A DNA stretch of 64,000 bases. Origin: Macquaria australasica (taxonomy: Eukaryota > Chordata > Actinopteri > Centrarchiformes > Percichthyidae). Positions 24,801-34,300 of this stretch are shown in pieces. The DNA lies in assembly GCA_005408345.1 (NCBI GenBank), contig SEMN01000041.1:985501-1049500 (forward strand), written 5' to 3'. Below the pieces are notes generated by a model. The model saw only the letters and a program-made list of their open reading frames with translations. It had not been told where the DNA came from and ran no database searches. The position numbers and the translations under genes were made by a program. Numbering within the stretch: position 1 is the first letter of the stretch; each line of letters begins with the position of its first letter.

Positions 24801-27800
24801 ATATATTTTATAAACTGATCACATAAATCTTGATCTGAAAGGTAACTAGTAACTATGGCTATGAAATAAATGTAGTGGAGAAAAATACAATACCACCACC
24901 GCCAACCAACAGACCAACATTGCCATCCATAGAGCTGGCGCTATTGCTAAAAACACAGATTCCACTCTTAGGACGCACGATCAACTATATGCTTCTAAAT
25001 GCTGCTGAAACAATGATTACATGTAACCTCGACATCTGAGAACCAGATTTAGCCTGGTTGTAACCTAGATACCTAGATGCTGTTTGACCTGAAAATCAAT
25101 AACTCCATGCTTACTGGGCTAGCACACACGAGCAGTGTGCAACTCTGCTCTGTAACCACCTCTGCTAATCCATAGACCATTTCATTTCTACCTCCCCTCC
25201 ACGACCAAGTCTATAAAATGCTACAGAAGCTGCACTGAGAAATCATCAAAAAATGCGGCAGGCAGTATCAATCATGGCTGTTTTTATTTGCTTCCATTTC
25301 AACAGCGGAAACAGAAATGTAGTTAGTGTAGACAAGAGGGAGACTGGACTCCCTGAACACCTGTTTGAGCCCTTTGTTCACATCCAGCACAGCCCCTATC
25401 TGTAACTCTGACACACAAAGACATGCGGCCATGCATGACACACTCACACCTCCTGATACATAAACACATACGCACAAAGAATGACGCACAATGGCCTTTA
25501 AGCCTTTATAGCTAAAACTGAATGATCATACAGCTGGTTTCCATTTGTGTCCTTCTCTAAAATGGACTTCGGATGTTTTTGGCAATACATCAGCCAACAT
25601 CATTTGATATCGACAAATCCTTTGAGGAATGTTATAACTAACAGCTCGTTATAAAATAATCTATAAAAAAATAGAAATTCATTGTGGTGCCAACAATACT
25701 TTTTGCCATTTTCAATACAGCCTATTTGGATTATTGACTACACTTTTACTCCATTTTATGCTCATGTTTTTGCAGTTCATGTGTAAGCGCTTTAATTGCA
25801 ATGTAATGCTTGTGTTAAAGTTCCCTTTTGAAAATTACTTACTGCAGCAATTGAGAAAAAGACCATTATTTCTCTAGTCTAAATTAAAAACCCTCTGTAG
25901 TTAGGCGATGGAATATGACTATTATATAACCCTGGTTCATTACCCAAATCTCATTATCTACATATCTCCATGTAGCAGAGAGCTATTCAGATCCAGCTGC
26001 TAACAAGCCCTCACAGGCTGAGGTGAGTGTAGTGATCATCTGCTGGCATTTGCCTTCCACTTCCACCTCCTCATCCTCGCTGCCACCCCGTGACCCATCC
26101 AACGCACAATCAATTATTCAGCCGTGAACTTTATGTGCTGTTTCGCTCCATAAACCTGCAGCCAAGACGCACCAGCATCGGGCAGTGCAGTGTTAACAAC
26201 CCCCATGGTGGCAAATGCCACATTCAGAGAAGACTAGATTAGATTAGCTGTGGCACAGCCTGGAAAAGATGCAATGGAGAGTGCTGTAACATGTTGCTGA
26301 GCCGCTTTAATGAGGGCCTTGTACTGTATATTTGTACTGTGCCTGTAGTTTGCACACACTGGGCATCCTTCAGGATAATGGCCTGTTCTTCTCTTGGCAG
26401 ATGCGTTAGTGGGAAAATACTGTTTTGAATGTTCCCTTTTTAACACAATCACCAGATTACATTGTCCTCCACCTGCAGAGCACATTTTATTCAGGGAGCA
26501 ATCCAAATCATTGTGAAAATGCTCTGACAAAATATATTGTGTAAAATCAGACTGTTTCAATTCCCAAGACACGGATATTTTGCAGACGTAAGGTTTTTCC
26601 ACAATGATGACGGTACAAGTCACATCCAGTTTCTTTGTGCAGAGATCAGACTTTGGTCAAAGAGTATTTCAAAGTCCGTTCTTTGTGGGGGGGTTTTCTT
26701 GCTTGTACTACCAGCTGGGCAAGGTAAAAACTCAAGCCTCATTTATTTATACATTACAGGGCCGGTATTATTGGAACGACAACAATTTATAAGAGCATAA
26801 ATATTGGCCAGCATGCTAGAAAAATACAGTTCATCATGCAGCTTCGATACAGAATCATCGTCACATAATTTGTCCAGCAGCAGCACACTACGCACTACCT
26901 TGTTTCCAATACTCTGCAGCACAGCAGTTATTAGAGTAATATATCATGGCTGAGTATCAGGGTGGAGGGGAGTTAAGAATAATAAGTTCATTGTTCAGCT
27001 GTAAATATCCTGTCACTAGGGCAAACTTGGTAGCAACATTTGGTAACCAATAGTGTATTATTATGAAGACAGCTATGAAAAAAGGAATACCTTCTGCTAC
27101 ATCACTATCAGAATACTTTGCCAAAATATCAGTTTTCATCAGCTTCAAAAAATCCATTATTGCCACGTGCAAGGCTCAAATTCACATTTCCATCAGGTGA
27201 GGAGTGTGAATAAATCACAAGGCATGGATTTATGAAGTGCTAACAGTTTGCCTGGGTGCATGTGATACTGCACAGATAACACACACACCATGCGCAGCTA
27301 AAATCTCAGTGATTATAACCCATCTTTTAAAGGATGAAGGTGGCAATATTTTGTCTTATTTTCAACAAATCCCTCAAAAACACCCAAAACCAACAAGAAT
27401 TGATCCAACTACGCTACTACTAGTATTGTCTGTGATGCCAAAGACTGATATATCTTATTCCTCTGTGCCACGGAGCTCCATTGTTGTCAAAAAACTATTA
27501 AAAACACATCAATGAGCCTTAATGTGCCTTGATGACGATGAACATGGGCACTGTAGTTTATTTTGAGTCAAGTCCCACATACACCGTCCTGCTACTGTGA
27601 ATACTCCCTAGAGCACCAAATGTGTATTAATCCTCCACTTAAATTAGTCTCCAACAAATCTTTATTCCTGTTTGAGTAACATTTGCTAATAACTACCCGC
27701 TTTTTATTAAATGACTCCATTAAAAATTAAACTTTGGAGGCACACGCACATCTAAAAAAAGGGTGCTGGGTGACAATTATCTGCACAAAAAGACCAAAAC

Positions 27801-28322
27801 ATACCCGCATGCTTTTATGTCATTGACAATATTTTTTTATTTTACAAGAGCATGATGTTTTGACTGACCGCAATTGGGAGATAGACTAATGCACTGTTGG
27901 TTTGGGGGGGGGGGGGGGGTAAAAAAATAAATAAATAGAATAATGCCCTTTTGCTTTCATGCCTGTTAGGGCTTCTAGTTGTAAAATACAATAATCTTAA
28001 AAAGATTAAAATTATAAAATAAAATAATCTAAAAATATAATACAGTGTATATATGTGCACATACATATACAGAGTTTGGATAGAAACTGTTAGCTTGTTA
28101 TGGCCCGGTTGTTTGCTGCTTTGTTTGTATTCACTGTGTACCTGGTTTTGTACTGTACTTGGAGAAAATTAGAGATGCAGTCCAACTGCATATATGTGTG
28201 CGCGCACACACGTGCGCACACACACACACACACACACAGGGTAGAGCAGACACAGACAGGAGCAGAGTATTAACCTTTCTCCCGCTGAGGAGGCAGTAAG
28301 TGGGTGGTGATGGCACATGGAG

Positions 28323-28356
<34 letters not shown>

Positions 28357-31300
28357 AGAGCCAGAAGGAGGTCAGTATTGTGACAGTAGATGGAAATTTC
28401 TATTTGAGGAAACAGTATTATCTGCTTCTTTCTTAATTATGTGTTTGTCAAGTCTGTCCATGACATTTGGAAGGTTTTTATCAGCAACTTATGGGATTAC
28501 TTGCATAAAACTATATATCGAGTGTAGTGTTGCATATTGTGTGCGCCTGTGTGTGTATGCCCAGTGTTTGGCTTATGGGAGGCTATCATAGGTCTATGCC
28601 TAATTCACTAGAGTAACTGTGCAGTATTGTGAGCCTTCCAGGGATTGTGGCAAACGTATGAGTCAATATCTGGCCAATTTCTAACGTGGTGACATAACTG
28701 TGCAAGAGGGTGAGCCATCCTGCAACAGTAACACATGTATTCATCATCCTTGCCAGGGATCAGATAAAATGGCTGAACTAGTAGATGTATTTATTTATTG
28801 TCCCGGGGAAGGCTGGCTAAGCACATTAGTTCATTTTCAGAAGTGACCTGCTGCAAACTCATGCAGCTTTACACTCGCAGCAACAGCACCACAGTTCTAA
28901 TAGCTCACTGTATGTAGGACTGGGGTAAGCGAGTGGAATATTCCACACCTGATTATATTTATACCTGCATGGTGACAAACCCAAAGCTACACTTCTTATG
29001 CTATTAACCATCTCCTTTTTCAAAATCCCTCTTAGTCTTAGTAGGGGGCAGGAGCATGGCAAAAACGATTAGCAACAAACAAATAAGAATACACAATTTT
29101 CATTAAAACTTTGGAATTAAAACTAACTAAAGACACAAGGGGGTTAGTTTGGATGAGTTGAAAATGCTACTAATGATGCTTATGAGCAAATTAAACAGTC
29201 TTAATCTTCTCTCTCAGTGCTTTGATTCATGAGAGAAGGATTTGCTCGATACTCAGGGACAGAAAAATAATGTTCCTCATGTAATGGGGCTGGTAAGGAA
29301 CTGGGGAAAATGCTGTCAACCCTGTAATATGTATATGTTCTAATATGAGATAGGAAAACTAATTTCTTTAACTGAGTTTACACATTCAAATACAATTAAA
29401 CTATAATCTTATTTTTTACAGGAAAAAAAATCTTTAATTGGACAAGTTGTTCGTAAAAGAAGAAGTTTAATTTCCCCCCCCCCAAGAAGTCAGCTTTTCC
29501 CAGCTGGTGTGGGGATTTGAATCTTCAGTTGTCAGTGCTTCAGGCTACTGCTGCTCTCTTGTGGCGACAGTACACATTGCATCTGCAGCTCAGTACTGCA
29601 AAGCCTTATGTGAAGCTGAATTTAATTAAAAGATCAAAGATCTCTGTGTGCACAGTTACATTCAGGTACATTACCATTAGCTATAGAAACAGGCAGGTTT
29701 AATGGTCTCCCTGTAGATAAAAGGCTGTTTGTTATGTGATCTAGGTGAGACATTTAATTTTTTTATTACTAATAATTATGTGATGATTTAAGGGCTACAC
29801 TTCTTAGTAAAATGTCCTTCATTTCTGATGAGGTTTTTTTTCTGGATGGATTATTTTTAAAAGCTTTTAAAAAGAAGGGAACCTTGTTTGTGGCAGATAT
29901 TATTTGTTGAGCTTTGGACATAAGACAAAGTCCTTTGTTTTGCAATCTATATTTAATAATGTAATATTATAATGTAAGACGTTCATGTTGGACAAATGTT
30001 ACCACCACAGCAACTATATGTTTTAGCGTCATGCCATGTGAGCTGGGCACTTGTATGTCTATATGTATGTATAACTAACTAACTATTGCAGTGTAGTAGG
30101 GTTTAGTTAGTTATAATTCACATTATAATATGAATGAAAAAATCCTACCTGTGTAGTTTCTGTCATCTTTGGCCGGCAAACACAAAAAGAAAGAGAAAGA
30201 ACAGTTGATTAATAAATGCAGCTCAGGTGGAAACAGAACAGTTCACGAGAAGGAATAGATCACTCTGCTGCAGCATTTCACATAATGAAAAATCTGATGT
30301 AAATTATTCACCTTTATAATGTAGAATTTGTAAAGATTTGGTGCAGTAAAGCTCAAAATTCAAATTATGTCCCTCCACTAGATGGCAGTGACACAACATT
30401 GTAGTTCTTCTGAGAGGCGCACTGTTGCTTGGATGCTGAGCAGTGAACTGTGGTAGATATTATGTAATCCTATGTCATTTTAAAGGCAAACCATAGGAAT
30501 AGGTAGAAAAACCTTTAAATCTCATATAGTTATATAGTGTAGGTGCCATAGAAAATCTTGTAACAACATAGGAGATTTAAACATTATCAAAGTACACTGA
30601 GTAATTATTTACAAATAAAACCATAAAGCTTTTACACATCTACTAGATTATTTTTTTTATCATACAACAAGTATAGCCTACTTTTAGTTGCCCAGTCCAA
30701 CTGTGCTGATAATTCCCTCTTTCATCCATTTTAATACTACCATTCCCATAGCAACTTTATTGGTTGCCATGCCAACTCCTCTGATAACCAGTTGGCAGTC
30801 TCTTTTCTTTCAGTTCTTTGTTTCATCTGTGTGTTTTTTCCTTAAATCCTCATTTATTTGCACTAATTTGGACAAATCTTTTCAGACAGTAGACATGCCA
30901 ACTGTTGTAACCGAGAACACTCTTGGGTGTCAGTGATATCACAAATATCCACTCACACTCTCATATTATATTCATTGAGTATTTACCCTGTGTATAGTTT
31001 AATGTACAGTACGGGACATCAGGTTTTAACTTGTGTTCATGATTCATTTCACCTGCCTGTGCCAGCCGGTGCAGACTGCCCTCTGTGGATTACACTCTGA
31101 TTGGTTGGATCATTTATTGCCTAGCAACCGTGCTTCACCGTTGGGAGAGCAGGTGTTTGTAATTATCTGTCATCTTTAAAGCCTTATGCTCCCATTTTTG
31201 TGAAGCAGGCTGCAAAACCTAAGTGAGCCATGTGTATGTGATGAAATCATCTGCAGATTATTTTCTCACTAAATTGATTCAATTTGACTATAAAATGTCA

Positions 31301-34300
31301 GAAAAGAGTAAAAAAAAAGCCTATTATATTTACCAGAGGCCAAGATAATGTCTTTTATCTCATCAACTCAAAGACATTCAGTTTAGTATCATATATGACA
31401 AAAACAAGCAGCTAATCCTCACATTTTGAGACAACACAGATGGTAATTAATTGATTGATTGTCTGTCCTGTTTATTAATCTATTAATTGACTACTTGTTT
31501 CAGCTCTAGTAATACAGTAAATCTAGATATAATATATAACATATCTTTTCCTGAGTGGTAACCAAAAAAGTGAGTCAATTATAGCCTCCAGTCAGTGATT
31601 CTCATAACAAAATGAATCACCAATATCAATTTCAGAAACATCTTAATCTTTGAATAGATTTGTTTGCTACTTGTTATGATGGATATTATGAATTTATATT
31701 AGAAATATTTATGCCAAGGTGGTCACTGTGGTATAAATGTTCGCTGTCATTGACTGTGCCCCAATTTTCTTTGCTAGCATCTCTGCTACTGGACTGGCTG
31801 CAATGTTATAATGATGTAAATGTCAAATTACCATCTGTGTTGTCAGTTAGCCTGCTTAACTGGATCCCCCCTGAGGCAGGAAATGGCATCCCACCATTCA
31901 ACATCATTTTCCTAATTCTACCATAATTGGAAGCCTAATGTAAAATCTAATTTAGTCACACTGGCTTAGACACTCACAGAGGCAGGTGGGTTTAGGCGCG
32001 TCCCACTTTCCCAGTTTAGTGCAATGGCTGATGTTTCTGCCCTCCAGGATGAAGCCGGCGTGGCAGCTGTAATGGAGCACTGTCCCTTCCACTGGCGGCC
32101 CAGGGGGCTTCACCGTCACCCGGCCGTTCTCCAGGGAAGTCCACACCCGCGGGCACAGCAGCACTGGGAACCAACAAGGACCACAAAAAAGAGGGAGACA
32201 GACACACAGAGAGTTAATGAAAGGTAAATTCATAATAACTGGGGAGTGGAGTTGCAGTCACACAAACATTTCTCAGAGGCAAATGTGCTTTGGATGAGGA
32301 AATAATATTATTGGTTGTCCAAAAGCTCAATGGGTGTGGGTTAAATAACTAACACAGGATAGCTAACTGGCCAGCTAGCTGTGGCCGCTTGTGGGCATCG
32401 GAACAAAGCTGTAAACACAACATTGACATATTATTACTTGTTAAACATGTTAGCCAGCAGTTGCCTATTTACAGCGCACATCCAGCAGAGTAGACAGGAC
32501 AACATCAGCATTCATTTGGAGTCATGTTTCTGGCCACTTGCTGAATGTGCGTCCAATATTCACTCTCTTTTAGCTCTGTTTTTGGTCTCCACCAACTCCT
32601 GAGGGAAATGTCTGGCTCTTTAGCTGCTAAATGCTCCACAGTGTTCACCAACTAGTCGCTAACTTTGTCGTCAGGTAGTGTACAGTGCCTTTATCAGAAC
32701 TGTTTTGCTGAAAGCAACTGCCTGCTGCGGCTGGAAACAGGGTTGATGAGAGCGGTTGAGCTGAGCTGAGGGGAGCTCCGGAGTCCGGTGATAATTGTAT
32801 GTGACACAACGAGCGACAACTTTTATTTGTCATTTGATTTATTGTTAATATAAAAATCTGAGTAGCTTTACCCAGCAAATAATTCAGGACTGATATAGGA
32901 AAAATAAATGCAAAAGAAATTCACTACTTAAATACTTAAATTACTAATTCTGCAGTTGTGTAGTGGGTTGTAGTTTACAAGTTAGATGCAAGATTAGCAC
33001 TATTAGCAAAGTCATCACGAACTCCAGCCTCAGTTACTAAGGCAATAGGTTAAAAAGGTTCCTGTTTTTCAAGGTTTTTCATGTCTTCTGGTTACTGCTG
33101 CTGCTGCTGCTGACACTGGCTACTCAGAAAATACAGAGCTTTTCTACAGTGAATGGATGATGTTGGCCTTTTTCCAACAACAACAAGCACTAGGTAAAAA
33201 AACAGGAGAAATGAGCAACAAGGTAAAAATGTTTTGCCAACGTCAGAGACTGAGGAGATTATTTCTGCCTCTTGAGCAGCTTTATCTCTGAGAAATGTTT
33301 GCATATGTGCGGACAAATGTTCTATTTTCAGGTATTAGACTATACAAACCAGACACAATATAAATGTGAAGTTAGAAAGTCTGCCCTAGGAACCCTTTTG
33401 ACCCAAATAAAGACTAGTTTTGTGTTAGTTACCAGTAAGAAATATATTAGGCTACGCTTCAGCTCACATTTGTGATGTTAGCTTGCAATGCTACAGCCTC
33501 CATATGATTTAGCATTTGTCCTCTTGGTCTGATTTCCTGACAAAATGGCCAAGCTCTTGAATATAATTTGTTTAGTTGCCGAGTTTTTTGAATCTTCCTT
33601 CCAACAGTGGGAGCAGATAATAAAACTCCAATCTGCACATTGCAGCCTGCGCTCTTACATAAGCCAGAGAAAACAAAAAAATCCTGCTTTAGAGAATGTA
33701 CTCTTGGGAAAAATAAATTCCACTGATGTTAAATGTGAACTGAAAGAACAAAAACAGAGATTTCATTGGCCTTATTATTTGCAGAGGAACTGTAGATGTG
33801 ATCTGAGTAGAAATTACATTCAGGCCTCACTGTCCAATGAGGACATTTTGGTTTGCAGGCAAAGTCTGTAGCAAAAACATAGTTAAACCATGTAGAAGCA
33901 GTAAAACAACTTAAATACTGCAAAAATAAAAACATATATAACAAATGGATTTGCATATCATACACACAGATACTAGATTAATACAAGCAAACATCAGCCT
34001 AAACTATTCTCCATGGGAGTGTCATAGATAAGTTCACATTTACATTATTTATTTATTCATACAGCCCCTCAGGCGCACATATCTCAGAGTATACAGACAA
34101 AAAAGCTAATCAGCAATCAACAGGACACAGCAAAATAACAAACATATTCATAGATCAGAATTCAACAAAACAAAGTGTGTTTACAAGCTCTGATTTTGGG
34201 ACATATTACCTGTACTGCAAGAGAAGAATTTCACTCAAATGATTTGTGAACATTCAAACAAAATGTGAGACAAAATAACCCAACCTCAAAGGTCCACTTT

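Larger units (their letters stand above)
22731..30148. other. gabbr1: gabbr1 1a intron upstream of the 1b promoter
   Basis: Contains the 23 kb inverted repeat, adjacent family C and D copies, and microsatellites near 28.2 kb. About 25.0-27.8 kb shows nothing I can name. Confidence 0.65.
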
